Positions 1-10,203 of a stretch of DNA of 64,000 bases are shown one piece after another. Below the pieces are notes generated by a model. That model did no database searches. It was not told the DNA's origin and saw only the letters and a program-made list of their open reading frames with translations. The position numbers and the translations under genes are program-made. Origin of the DNA: Clonostachys chloroleuca (taxonomy: Eukaryota; Ascomycota; Sordariomycetes; Hypocreales; Bionectriaceae); the NCBI GenBank assembly GCA_037952775.1, contig JBANAY010000004.1, forward strand, positions 10,912,001 through 10,976,000, read 5' to 3'. The stretch's first letter is position 1. Each line of letters starts with the position of its first letter.

Positions 1-1015
1 TCGATTTGCCCGGAATCTTCGTCGATCGCATCGTGCCATCGACCGCCGACAAACAGATTGAGGTTTTGAAACTAAGAGAGGAGGGCGTGGATGCCAAGTC
101 AGTCAGCCCAGCGCAGCAGAAGAGATTGAGGATCGCTGGCCGGGCTGCCAAGGAATTGAAGCATGGTTACTACGTCAATCTGGGTGTTGGTAAGTTTTCA
201 TTGACACACGGGGAACTACGGGGCCTTGCTAATCCAATTACTTCCTAGGTATCCCAACGCTCGCTGCTTCTCTGCTTCCATCTTCCCGCAAGGTCTGGAT
301 TCAGTCAGAAAACGGACTCCTTGGAATGGGTCCTTATCCCACCAAGGATCAAGTTGACCCGTAAGCGGCTCTCATGGTTCTGATTCTGGCTATCAGACTA
401 ACAGCGATATCTTGTTTGTAGTGACATCGTCAATGCCGGCAAAGAAACCGTCACTTTGGTGCCTGGTGCCTCCTGCTTCGACTCAGCCGAGTCCTTTGGG
501 ATGATCCGTGGTGGCCACGTCGATGTATCCATTCTGGGGGTAAGGACTTCATGCTTTTCTGGAACTCGAAATTTTGAGACTAATGATTTCTCTTTCTAGG
601 CCCTGCAAGTAAGCGCGACAGGTGATCTAGCCAACTATATGATCCCCGGAAAGGTCTTCAAAGGCATGGGTGGCGCCATGGACTTGGTCGCCAACCCAGA
701 CAACACCAAGATTGTTGTTGCCACCGAGCACGTCGCTAAGGACGGATCATCCAAGATTGTCCAAGAATGCTCGCTGCCCCTGACAGGTGCTCGCGTCGTC
801 AGCACCATCATTACTGATTTGGTCAGTTCCCCTCTCATTTTCCATCTTGGCTATTGTTTGCTAACTGGCTAAAATAGTGCGTGTTTGAAGTGAACCGTGC
901 CAAGGGCGGCCTGACACTGACCGAGTTGGCGCCCGGTGTTACTGTTGACGAAGTGAGGAGTAAGACAGATGCTAGATTTGAGGTGCAATTGGATGAAGCC
1001 AACACCTACGAGTAA
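1..1015 (+). CDS. Succinyl-CoA:3-oxoacid CoA-transferase (SCOT), C-terminal half; 5' end lies outside the window
   Basis: This mitochondrial-type enzyme moves CoA between succinyl-CoA and acetoacetate or other 3-oxoacids. Visible exons are 1-189, 249-360, 422-539, 600-821 and 878-1015, all joined by GT-AG introns of 56-61 nt. The spliced product reads without a break to the TAA at 1013-1015. It is the B (C-terminal) domain of the family. Marks are the start of the B domain ([15 protein letters not shown]), the [10 protein letters not shown] block carrying the catalytic glutamate of CoA-transferases, and the later GGAMDL and LTELAPGV blocks. The A domain, the linker and any targeting peptide must lie upstream of base 1. 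An acetate-type CoA-transferase of the same fold is the alternative, but the block order and spacing favour SCOT. Confidence 0.93.
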
Positions 1016-1304
1016 TTAAGCGGCCGGAGATTTGTTGACCATGCTGTTGCATGACAATTGTACATAAAATGCTTTTAAACAGCCACTACATAAATTCTCT
1101 TCCACGACAGTTTGCTTGTAAGCCACTTTAGGCATCATTGAGACTGGTTGAAAATAATTGAAGACATGGAGTCATTATGTGTGTATATTCACTGACGAAA
1201 CTCCTTAGACTACCCGTTCCGTGGGAGGCGGCTCATAGGCTGCCCACTTCAATCGCTCTTCAAACCAGCGCTGTCATGATGAATGACTGCTCTGATCAGT
1301 GCTG

Positions 1305-1841
1305 TCAGAATTTAAAATAAAGACTGTCTGAATAGATGTCGTCGTCTAGAGCAAGGACTGATTTGTCACTCTCTGGGATTAAGTCTCGCATTTCTTCCAT
1401 CGACTCCAAGGCAACTTCGAGGCGGGCATTATAAACTACCCCTAAACTCAGTGCAAGCTGTCGCACTTCATCTTCGTCAAGTGCCGACTTGGCGTCCTTG
1501 ATCGCATGGATCACGTCCTGAGCAATGTCCAAAGATCCCGGGAGATCATACCCATCCTTGAGAAGACCCCCAGTGTAGACAATCTTGGCGCGTACATCCA
1601 ACCTCTCATTTTGGGAAGCAATCTTCTTGTCGATTCTGTTGTTCTGTCTGCTCGTTGTGTGGGAGTATGGTTTGGTTTGCAGCACCTCATTGCGAACTTG
1701 TTTCAATGCATCGTGAGCCCTTTTAAGGGCAACGAATGTCCCATGTACCGCCTTGAAATTCTCCGTGGAGGTGGAGGTGGGTGCGTGAGACAGTATCTTG
1801 TTCTTATGGACTACTTCCATGTTGGGCATTGTTGAGGCCAT
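1305..1841 (-). CDS. Hypothetical small helical protein (178 aa)
   Basis: This is a single-exon frame of 178 codons that I do not recognise. The protein is rich in Lys, Glu, Asp, Ala and Leu and looks mainly alpha-helical. A helix-prone stretch occupies roughly residues 30-60 and another residues 105-160, with an acidic end (ALDDDIYSDS). No signal peptide or membrane segment is visible. Its promoter side and part of its C-terminal half resemble the broken frame at 2627-3046, so the two may be a diverged tandem pair. Compare RQLALSLGVVYNARLEVALE here with FRLALPDATLCYGNLENCVV there. An overlapping plus-strand frame exists but is shorter and less protein-like. Confidence 0.5.
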   Translation of the reverse strand: MASTMPNMEVVHKNKILSHAPTSTSTENFKAVHGTFVALKRAHDALKQVRNEVLQTKPYSHTTSRQNNRIDKKIASQNERLDVRAKIVYTGGLLKDGYDLPGSLDIAQDVIHAIKDAKSALDEDEVRQLALSLGVVYNARLEVALESMEEMRDLIPESDKSVLALDDDIYSDSLYFKF

Positions 1842-2626
1842 CGTACCAGTGCTGGGATCTGCAGATCCAACTTTGTAGAGCTGGATCAGAACTCATAATA
1901 AGTAGGGAAGTAGTAGGTATATATAATGATGGGCTGACTATGATTCATAAAGTCTTTATAGTAGCTTGTGTTGCCGGACACTTAGCAACAATGAGTCTTG
2001 AGCCTCTGATGGGAATGTGGATAAGGGACGAAACTTACAGAACAATGGGACTTATAAAGGCACTACTAAATTACAAAGACGGAAGTCTACGTATGCTTGT
2101 ATTAAATCATATGCTTCCTGTGACTCCATGTTACTCGGGAAAGACGACGTGGCAAATGACAAAATAGTTGGATGAAAATGGAATGTGAATCACTGCCTTT
2201 ATCATAATGAAGTCCAAGCTGTGTTTGACCTTGACATTGATGTTGTGTAGATATGAATGATTCGAGTTTCATTTGAGTTTCATCCTTATTAAACACAATC
2301 TCAAAGAGTCCCTTGCATGGAAACTATGAAGTATTGCTAGCAGTAGCGAAACAACGCAGACTCTTTGATGAAATCCCAATTTCCAATGAACTTCTCCGCA
2401 GCTGGACGAGGTAGGGTGCGATTCATCGAACAACCACATTCGCTCTCATCCGGATGAATCCTCTGTGGGTAAGATGTGGGTGGCGTCTGTGATTGAGACG
2501 CGGGTAAACCCTTGTACGCGAGATGCGCGCACGGGAAACGTCTGCAAGATATTGCTGAACATGGCCTCTGCAGAAGTGACTCGGCTGCCCGCTATGCGTA
2601 ATTTCCGCCGGTTTCGGGGTACTCCT
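1842..2626. other. Intergenic, 785 bp
   Basis: This is the upstream side of the minus-strand gene ending at 1305. It contains a TATA-like stretch (tatataatgat, near 1920) and the word gttgccggaca (near 1971). Both recur upstream of the next minus-strand frame. I see no convincing gene or RNA. Confidence 0.5.
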
Positions 2627-3046
2627 CTAGGAAACTTTCAACTCGTCCCTAACCACTACACAGTTTTCGAGATTGCCATAGCATAGTGTTGCGTCCGGGA
2701 GCGCCAGTCGGAAGATTTCAGCCGTTTCAAAGGTCGACCTGATGGCTCTGATCTGTTCGATTAGCCCCTTGACAATCTCGTAACATTTTTCGCGTTGAGC
2801 CTTATCCTGGAAAGTCACTTTTTCAAAGAAGGTATCTCAATAATCCTTCAACCAATGGAGGGAGTTCTCAATCTCATCGAGACTCTCAGAGGTGCCGGGA
2901 GTTATTTTCAATGTTTCGGCAATGTTCCTAAGAGCGTTGAGAGTTGAATCCAGCTTCCTGTATAATTGGCAGCAAAGTATGAACTCATCTCCATCGGGAG
3001 TGAGAGGAGAAAACGTCTCCTTCAATTCCTCAAGTGTCCATTCCAT
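2627..3046 (-). pseudogene. Broken small helical-protein frame with one in-frame TGA
   Basis: Reading leftwards from the ATG at 3046, one frame runs to the stop at 2627-2629, interrupted only by a TGA at 2837-2839 (codon 70). The frame is identical on both sides: the sequence reads LHWLKDY, stop, DTFFEKVTFQDKAQ. Without the stop it would encode about 139 residues, again Lys/Glu/Leu-rich and helical. No intron with normal signals removes the TGA. It therefore looks like a nonsense-killed copy or a sequence error. It may be a diverged relative of the gene at 1305-1841. The function is unknown. Confidence 0.4.
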
Positions 3047-3620
3047 AGTGCAAGCTTAGCCAACGAGAGTTGTAGCGTTATCAGTACTCTGTATCTTGGT
3101 GGGTTGGTGGTATCGACGGGAGGCTGTTATATGCTGACTTTTTTTATGCTGTGACATAAGTTCTAGTCATCAAGGGAATGGCGCTCATATATAATGATTG
3201 ACCAAGTGTAGTTTATGGACATCACTATCACTGTTGTTCGCTGTTACTGAACGATGAGTGCTGTTGTCGTTTCATAAGACAATACTTTTAGTTGCCGGAC
3301 AGGGAGCACTCTATCATATACTAATAGATACAAACAGACAGAAGTCTACATATATGTACACAAAATGAACGAACTATGTCATTGACTTTTTGAACAGGGA
3401 GATGGGACGAGGAGAATGATAATTGGTTGCACTATACTAAGAGATTGTCTAGCTAGAGGCAATATCATCATCTATAGACGCCTGAACATGCATCATTCCT
3501 CAAAGAACGCATGTCATCTCACACACGTTCTCGAATCACGAGAAAGATCCTTGAGTTTTGAACTAGGTTTCCGCACACCCTCTGTTATGTCATTGGCGCG
3601 AGGCTGGAAACGAACCAACC
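3047..3620. other. Intergenic, 574 bp
   Basis: This is the upstream side of the broken frame at 2627-3046. It repeats short words found upstream of the 1305-1841 gene (tatataatgat near 3190, gttgccggaca near 3291, acagaagtctac near 3338). No gene is seen. Confidence 0.45.
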
Positions 3621-4157
3621 TCACTCCACCTCCTTTTCCATCTCAACGAAGCAGAGACCTTCCGGGAGTGCTCTACCGTTGATGGCAGCAACAGGGAAAG
3701 GGCTCAGCTCACCAGTCTTCTTATATCCCCGCCGGCCGTACCACTCAATAAGGGGCCCCCGGGTCGAGAGAGCATTGAGCCCCATGATCTTCACGCCCCA
3801 TGTCTGGCGGCTGTACAACTCCGCATGCTCGAGGACCTTGCGTCCGATCCCACCCCGATGACTCTTCTGGTCCACGGCGACCCACGAGACTCGAGCCACG
3901 TTCTCGCCGTGCTTGGAGACGGCGACGCAGCCTAGATACTTGTTCTCGTTGTTGGAGGCGATGAGAACCTCGCTGGCGGGGCTGCTGATCCTCTCCTTGA
4001 CTTCGTTGACGTCCATGGTGAAGACTGCTGCGAGATCAGCGAGGCCGACCCAGCCCTCCCTCGTGTCCTCGGCGCGGAAGGCGGCTTGGATCAGTTCCTT
4101 GAGAGGCTCGGCGTCCTCGAGCGTTGCGACGCGGAAGTTGAGTTGGTTGTCAGACAT
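3621..4157 (-). CDS. GNAT-family N-acetyltransferase (178 aa)
   Basis: This single-exon gene encodes a complete GCN5-related acetyltransferase that would move an acetyl group from acetyl-CoA to an amine. The N-terminus (LNFRVATLEDAEPLKELIQ, from about residue 6) is the usual beta1-alpha1 of the fold. The acetyl-CoA-binding motif A is clear at about residues 92-112: a WVAVDQKSHRGGIGRKVLE segment with the Q/R-x-x-G-x-G/A pattern. The end shows the ALSTRGPLIEWYGRRGYKKTGE segment typical of motif B. The length matches stand-alone GNAT proteins. The substrate cannot be told from sequence. No targeting signal is visible, so a cytosolic or nuclear protein is likely. Confidence 0.9.
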   Translation of the reverse strand: MSDNQLNFRVATLEDAEPLKELIQAAFRAEDTREGWVGLADLAAVFTMDVNEVKERISSPASEVLIASNNENKYLGCVAVSKHGENVARVSWVAVDQKSHRGGIGRKVLEHAELYSRQTWGVKIMGLNALSTRGPLIEWYGRRGYKKTGELSPFPVAAINGRALPEGLCFVEMEKEVE

Positions 4158-4578
4158 GATGGCGGTTGAGGGGAGTGATGATTCGGTTATGGCTAAGAAA
4201 GATGAGGTCTAATGATAGATGATGTATATAGAGATATAAGTGCTACTTTGGGTAAATTTCGTGCATCGAGGCGGCGGATATGCCTCAATTTAATGTACCG
4301 GTAGTTGGCAAACACCTTCCTGTTTCTTGTGAGTGATGCCGCTATTTCCGGGCTTAACAGGCGATAAATGCGCCAAAAGGTCGCGGTTAGGGCGTCAATG
4401 GCACGATTACAGCGCCTGCCACACATTTCCGGCGGCTCTGGAGGGCGTCAGATCTGCCAAGGCTTTTGCGCCCTTTGAGATAGAGGATCTTGACATCTGA
4501 TGACACCATCCTTCGTGATATTTTGGTTGTATTTATCTTCTATCAGCATATACTTCTACTTGATTTTGATTGGTAATG
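4158..4578. other. Intergenic, 421 bp
   Basis: This is the promoter side of the GNAT gene (minus strand) and the 3' flank of the AhpD-like gene. I see no coding or RNA feature. Confidence 0.5.
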
Positions 4579-5514
4579 TTACAGCTTGGCTTCCCGTGCC
4601 GCGGCGAAGTTCGATCCGCCCATGGCCTCGACAATGCTGTCGATGGTCTTAAGGATCCATTCGCCTCCCTCGTCCGTCGCGAGCCACCTCACCGCGTCCT
4701 CGCTCTCCCCCTCGGGGTCCGCCTTGAACGAGCCGTCGTCGAGCGTCTTCCGGAGCCCAAAGACGTGCGACAGCACCTGGGGCCCCACGCCCGTCTGCGC
4801 CCTCAGGCACGAGATGGCGACCAGCGAGGTGTGAACCCTGCCGACGCTGGCGAGCGCCCCCGTTCCGACTGCGGCGGGTCGGAGAGCAGGCCGGCGTAGT
4901 TGTGGTTCAGGATGAAGACAGGCAGGTCCGGGTGCGCGAGGCCCAGCTTCTCGTAGAGCTTATCCTCGAAGGGCTGGTACACCGAGTCCCAGAGACGCCT
5001 GCCGCGGGCGAGACCGTCCGTCACGTTCTCGGGGGTGGACTGCCGGCTCGGCGTCGTGGCCAGCTGCGCGGTGACGGACTTTGGGAGGGAAGCGTGGAAG
5101 GCGTTGAGGCAGTTGATTGAGCGGGGGATGCCGTTGAAGCTGATGCATTTGAGGCCGACCTCCCTCATGAACTCGGCCGCTCGCACGTCGCTCTTGGGCT
5201 GCTGCGCCGAGGCGACGCCGTGGAGGATGGGAAGCGCATCGGGGGCGTTGAGCGAGAAGGTCGTTGCGGTCTGGAGTGTCCGGTCACGTCAGCGTATTGA
5301 CCAATTGATGGTAGTCCAGGTAGACTCCGGGAAGACATTGTACTGAGCGACTCACAGAGATTGCTAGCCACGATCTGGGGCTGAGGTTCTTCTTGGAGGC
5401 GTCCTGGGCGATGGACTGGAAGAGCTCCTTTGCGTGGGATGGGGCTGGGAGGGGGCCCGGGCGCGAGAAGGGCGCGTTGATGAGCGCTTTGAGGGACGGC
5501 GACAGCTTGGACAT
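4579..5514 (-). CDS. AhpD-like / carboxymuconolactone-decarboxylase-fold protein, one-base frameshift near 4867
   Basis: Exon 1 is 5356-5514 and exon 2 is 4579-5270, with an 85-nt intron (5271-5355). The start [15 protein letters not shown] is a normal beginning for the fungal AhpD-like family. The joined product runs through [17 protein letters not shown] and [14 protein letters not shown], then loses frame near 4867. It continues one frame over as [16 protein letters not shown] and [16 protein letters not shown], ending at 4579. Exon lengths sum to 851 nt, one short of a whole number of codons, so a single missing base explains the break; with it the protein would be 283 aa. Family members of this fold include peroxidase-partner proteins, but no CxxC pair is visible, so the activity is unknown. 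It is divergent from the dicarboxylate carrier. Confidence 0.72.
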
Positions 5515-5896
5515 TGCGGAAGATCTTTGCCTGGTTTCTGATCAGAGCAGCCGAACGTCCAGGACGAGCTGGGCGATCACGCACAGTCGCCATCATTTAA
5601 GAAGGCCATTTCTCGGGATTCCTGCTCGGACACAGAAATAGAGGCCGCGATTTTTCCCCACGGCATTCCCATGACTCTGAAGCACGTCAGTCCACGCAGA
5701 GTGGAGGTCGCAGGGAGCAGCGCGTTTCCACTTCTCCGAGCCAAGCCCAGAGCAAGCGCAGTCCGTGTCGGGCGGGGCTGGCCACTTACTTTTGGGATCC
5801 GTGAGTAGCCATAACCAGGAGGGGTATCCCGTTGGTCGCGTCGCTCGATTGTCGAGTTGTGATGTTCAAGTCAAGTGTCGAGTGAAGTTTGGAAAG
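5515..5896. promoter_or_regulatory. Divergent promoter region between the AhpD-like gene and the dicarboxylate carrier
   Basis: These 382 bp separate two outward-facing start codons (5514 on minus, 5897 on plus). No clear TATA box is seen, and I identify no specific operator. Confidence 0.45.
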
Positions 5897-7267
5897 ATGC
5901 CTTCAAAAGAACCCTTTTGGTTGGGGTGAGTTCAGTGCTGCTATCCACTTTTTCAAGCACTGGGAGATGGCTGACAGGTTCTGGAATACAGGGGGGCCGC
6001 TGCCTGTATGAGCGTGTGCTTCAGTGAGTAAAGCCCCTGAAGTTCTTGTTGGGACAGCGCTGAACAGATGGGAACAGCACACCCGCTGGATCAGACCAAA
6101 TAGTGAGTGTTCGTTGTTATGGTCTTTACTAGGCTCTTGCTAATCTTATCAATCAGCCGGATGCAAGTCCTTAAATCACAAGAGTCCATGTTCAGTTTGA
6201 TCGTCCGTTCTGCTGGTCGAGATGGTAGGTGATGGACATAGGTAGACACGCACTGAATCCAATGGCTGACGAGTGCCATGAAGGTATCCCTTCCCTCTGG
6301 ACTGGACTTTCCGGTTCAATCCTTAGACAAGGAAGTTATTCTACAGCACGATTCGGTATTCACACCGTCCTATCGCAGCGTGTCATGGAGTACACGGGTC
6401 AAAAGAGGCTGTCACTGGGCTCCAATATCGCCTGTGCGGGTGTAGCTGGTGGCATCGCAGGTGTAGTCGGCAATCCAGCCGAGGTTGTTCTGGTCAGAAT
6501 GTGCGCAGATGGCGCCAAGCCACTCTCGCAGAGATTTGGATACTCAAATGCCATCGAGGCCCTGTGGAGAATAATCCGCGAGGAAGGAGTGCAGGTATTT
6601 GGGAAGGGCCTCAGTGCCAACATCACGAGGAGCGTGCTCATGAGTAAGTGTGCAGCCTGTTGATTTGCCTGTGATTGGGCTGAGCTAACTAGGGAACAGA
6701 CGTATCTCAAATCGCAACGTGAGGGACCCAGGTCTAGGAAATGGGATTATTACTAACTCCACATGCAGATACTCTTCTGCAAAGCAATACCTCGTCTCGC
6801 ACATGGGTCTGGCTGACGATATCAAGACTCATGCGGCGGCATCCCTTGCTGCCGGGACCATGGCAACGACGCTGTGCGCACCTGCCGATGTGATCAAGAG
6901 CAGGCTGCAGTCGAGCGCCGGAAAAGAGGTCGGTACCCGAAAACGAGAGAAATCTCTTCCATGCATCGTGACTGACGGAATTTGCAGGGCCTGGGCGCAG
7001 TTCTTCGATCAGGGCTGCGCGAGGAGGGTGCCTTGTTCCTGATGAAGGGGTGGACTCCGGCGTGGCTGAGATTAACGTAAGTAAACCGCCCGGCCACACA
7101 ACAATTCTTCCCGTGACACATTGTTTGACTTTTTTCGGGCGGAATTTAGACCCCACACTGTCCTCACATTCGTCTTCATGGAAAAGCTTCGACAGCTGAC
7201 GACAATCGGGATCCCGTGGCTGCACACCCGCCAGATCGGGAGGGAGGAGGAACAGGTCCTCAGGTAA
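5897..7267 (+). CDS. Mitochondrial dicarboxylate carrier (DIC1-like), nine exons, 299 aa
   Basis: This mitochondrial carrier family (SLC25) protein probably exchanges malate or succinate for phosphate across the inner membrane. Exons are 5897-5925, 5992-6023, 6078-6102, 6157-6224, 6284-6643, 6700-6718, 6769-6928, 6988-7076 and 7150-7267. They sum to exactly 900 nt and read MPSKEPFWLGGAAACMSVC onward. The three carrier signatures are present: THPLDQTKYR in repeat 1, GNPAEVVLVRM in repeat 2 and APADVIKSRL in repeat 3. They are separated by the usual roughly 100 residues, and each repeat is followed by an aromatic-Gly block such as GIPSLWTGLSGS. The first and third signatures fit dicarboxylate carriers best; an oxaloacetate or oxoglutarate carrier is the alternative. 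The 5' half is split into very small exons (29, 32, 25 nt), and a 19-nt exon lies at 6700. Confidence 0.9.
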
Positions 7268-8249
7268 TCCTGGTTATAGATAAGGGTTTGAATTGTTTTC
7301 CTTTCTTTTGCTTTGTTGGAGTTATTCCATAGGTATATTATTATACAGATGCCAAATAAACCAGTGGGTAGTAGTTGTTGCTCTCTCGCGGCATCGAGCT
7401 TTGCCTTTTCAAACATCCCGGTGTGGCACTGAGTGATATGACGGGCCGGGTAATCGGCAACAAGTACCAAGAGTACTCTGTCAAAGTAGCTGTTAAGCTT
7501 TTCATATACCTCCATAGCCACAGAGTTAATGTTTCTTATTGCTAAAAGCTGCTCGATGTTCTACAACTACCACCTGCTAATTTCATTATCACCACCGGTC
7601 TTCGCGCGATGCTGATAATGGCATTCTTCTATTTGTAAGGGTCTATTGGATTAAAGACGATTTATTCATCGACAAAATCCCTTTTGTACTTGCATCTTCC
7701 CTGTATGAATGTTGGTGTTGTTGAAGCGCATATACCCACGGACATTGTCGTCCGGCAGCCACAAACTATAAGCCATGCATGACCTTTCCCGCGGGAAACA
7801 AAGAGTAGAGTTCGCAATGTTCGAAGTAACAAAAAGTTGTTTCCTAGTGGCTCTCACGAAAAAAATTCGTTGCCATCGGGTTGGTACAACGATAGAAGCC
7901 ATAAAACCATTGTCGCCCTTCCAGCCCTGTCCCTTAGGTTCTTCCCCAGACACTCTTCCCATACTCTCACCATATTCTTCAGAACGGAGTTTATGTCTCA
8001 TAGACTTCACTTCCATCAATGAATTTCCCAATATTCTACGCCCGAAACGGTCAGTGTCATCGTCAGTCCAGGACCTGCTTGGCAAAAGTCTAACTGCAAT
8101 TCGACAGCTAACCAACTCTCCTGACGTTGAATACGACTGATCCTAAAACAACCCGAACATCGTCCGTTGTTTGAACGTTGTCTCTCATCCAACCGATCCG
8201 AAGAGCCTCACCATCCCAGCAACAGATCACATCCACCCCTTTCGTGGCC
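7268..8249. other. Intergenic, about 980 bp
   Basis: Several open frames overlap on opposite strands (7072-7521 minus, 7666-8115 minus, 7775-8140 plus). None shows splice-linked continuation or a recognisable domain. The minus frame at 7320-7521 (NSYFDRVLLVLVADYPARHI) is the most protein-like, but it overlaps the 3' end of the carrier gene. I do not call a gene here. Confidence 0.4.
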
Positions 8250-8812
8250 ATGGATACATTCGACGATCCAGCAGCCCAGGATAGACTCGACTATTTAGAA
8301 GCCCGGAAGGCATTCAGAGATCCAAAAGCCCACCCCCGACCCTGCCCCTCGATGCTGATGTCCTTCACGATCGGCCAGATCCATCTCGACAGGGTCAGAT
8401 GCGAGATGAGGTCCCTCGAACTCCTGTTCGACCGGATCCTCCTGGCGACCCACCCCTTCATCGTCTTCCAAGCCGAAAACACTGAGTGGCATCTACTCTG
8501 GACCCCGAGACCGATCCCGTCTACGGCACCGTGGCCAGATCCTTCATCCGCCGCCTGCAGACCTGGGTCGCCACCCCGCCCTGGCAGAGGACTGAGGTGG
8601 TCAGCGCAGCAGAGATCGTCACGCTCTCGACGCATTGGAAGCATTTCAAGGTCTTTGAGGGCAAGGTGAAAAAGGTTTTGAAGCGCGAAGAAGAGAGGGC
8701 GCTGGCCAGGAGCGAGTGGTTCGGGAGCCCGGGGGTGAAGCGCGTCCTGATCAGGCAGATCCGTGGCAGGAGGAGCCGTCTGCGCAAATGTGTTTCGGTC
8801 GACGAGGTCTAA
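8250..8812 (+). CDS. Hypothetical small protein, apparently frameshifted between 8486 and 8669
   Basis: The first part reads MDTFDDPAAQDRLDYLEARK through LLFDRILLATHPFIVFQAEN in one frame. From about 8486 a second frame carries a convincing sequence (DPVYGTVARSFIRRLQTWV, then TLSTHWKHFKVFEGKVKKV) to the TAA at 8810-8812, while the first frame becomes Pro/Ser/Arg-rich noise. The span is 563 nt, one base short of whole codons, so a single deleted base near 8486-8500 would restore a 187-aa basic, helical protein. I recognise no family. An upstream in-frame ATG at 8178 is possible, but 8250 fits better with the CA-rich leader. No introns are apparent. Confidence 0.55.
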
Positions 8813-10073
8813 AGTTTGTCGGATGCTTGTTGGATCAAGAGTATGGGAGTCATAGTTAGCTCGAGTAATTTCTTTGAGAACAAATGAATGTACAAATGAA
8901 ATCTGACTGTTATTAAGAGAAAGGTTTTCTAGATCAGATCGATGGTGATATATTTGTTCGACACTCTTTGATCGAAGTTACCGGTCGGGGTTAACGCATA
9001 CTCCGAGAGCCACGCAAACCACGATATATATGGTTCACGGTGACTCTCAAATAACCTGACAGCGAATGAGCTCTTTAGGAAAGAGTTTTAGATTTGTATC
9101 CTTTTGATTGGCCACGGGAGGTTCTCGGGCGTGCCCAAGCGCCCTCTCTTGGCAACTTGGCAACTTGGCGTCTGGGGGAAACTCGGCAGGGTATCCGACT
9201 CGACCTCCAATGATCTTTGAATGGTTAGTGAACTTCCAACATCACTTGCGGAGAGAGATGCTGAGGATAGCTTAAAAGCTGGGTGATGCCCAAAGTTGAG
9301 GGTTGCGCGTTGAAAAGAAGGGCTAGTCGTTGGTCAAGTCACATAACACTCGCCCGCTATCGAGAATGAAACGGACTTTGGCTTAGGTAGGTAATTACCT
9401 AATTAGTCGTTGCTGTTAAGCTTACATGCAAACCTCCGGTAAACCGCCTTTGCAAAACGAGTCTGCAGTAGTGCTCTGGGGAAACTAGTGAGACGCCAAC
9501 GGAAATTGCCACAAACTCCAGTTACCAATATATCAGAAGTCCCAGATGCGGGAATCAATCCACAACGTGGTCCTCTTGCAGCTCGTCGGGCTGAGCACTC
9601 AGGGTTGTAGGACTCTGGCTCTGATTCGGACCATGATCAAGCAGCCATTTGGCACACTGTCTTCTCCCATCTCGCTCAATCCCAAACGCACGTGGCACCA
9701 TCTTGTACCCCGATTACGAGCGTGTCAGGGAAGTGGATCACACCCTTAACGCAACCCCAGGCCAAGATAGCCCCTTTGCATCCTCATCAGCCATTGGCCT
9801 CGCGCGCCGTCCTAACCGAGTTTTGGTTCCCTTTCTAACCCCATGCGACCCTAATGTTGTATCCTACTATCTTCCCCTCAGTCCCCCACCCATCTCTCCT
9901 CCGCAATCGCTAGACCTCGCTGTCGCCGGCCTCCAGATTTGAGCCCGACGCCTTGCTGGTTGCGTCCACTACCCCAGGTTTCCACCGCCAGTTTGTCCCC
10001 GCGCTCGACCCCCGCGATCCTGGAGCAGTTTTTTCCCCACTGGTCTCTCAGCCAGCCCATCACGGATTGTCAT
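8813..10073. other. Intergenic, about 1.3 kb upstream of the MFS transporter
   Basis: This is mostly non-coding, with a short direct repeat ttggcaacttggcaacttgg near 9151 and a pyrimidine-rich stretch from 9860 onward that grows toward the transporter gene. Open frames at 9546-10063 on both strands show no family resemblance and look like chance frames in promoter DNA. Confidence 0.5.
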
Positions 10074-10081
10074 TATAAATA
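10074..10081 (+). promoter_or_regulatory. TATA-like box of the MFS gene
   Basis: The word tataaata lies 123 bp upstream of the ATG at 10204. It is followed by a CT-rich leader of the kind common before fungal start codons. Confidence 0.35.
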
Positions 10082-10203
10082 CCTAGGTCAGCCAGGTAGG
10101 ATTGTCATTCCATCTCGCTCTCCAACAACCCATCCCAATCTCCTCGCAGAGTAACCCTTGACCTCCCTCTTCTGCCACCCCTGCTTCAGTCCGTCATCTC
10201 GCA

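Noticed and set aside
7072..7521. 149-codon minus-strand frame with a protein-like start (MEVYEKLNSYFDRVLLVLVA)
   Set aside because: It overlaps the last exon of the carrier gene, has no clear continuation upstream and no recognisable domain.
7666..8140. Overlapping long frames on both strands
   Set aside because: Neither strand shows domain text, splice-linked extension or a convincing leader.
9546..10154. Four frames of 60-97 codons on both strands
   Set aside because: They lie in the pyrimidine-rich promoter of the MFS gene and have Pro/Ser-rich text typical of non-coding CT-rich DNA.
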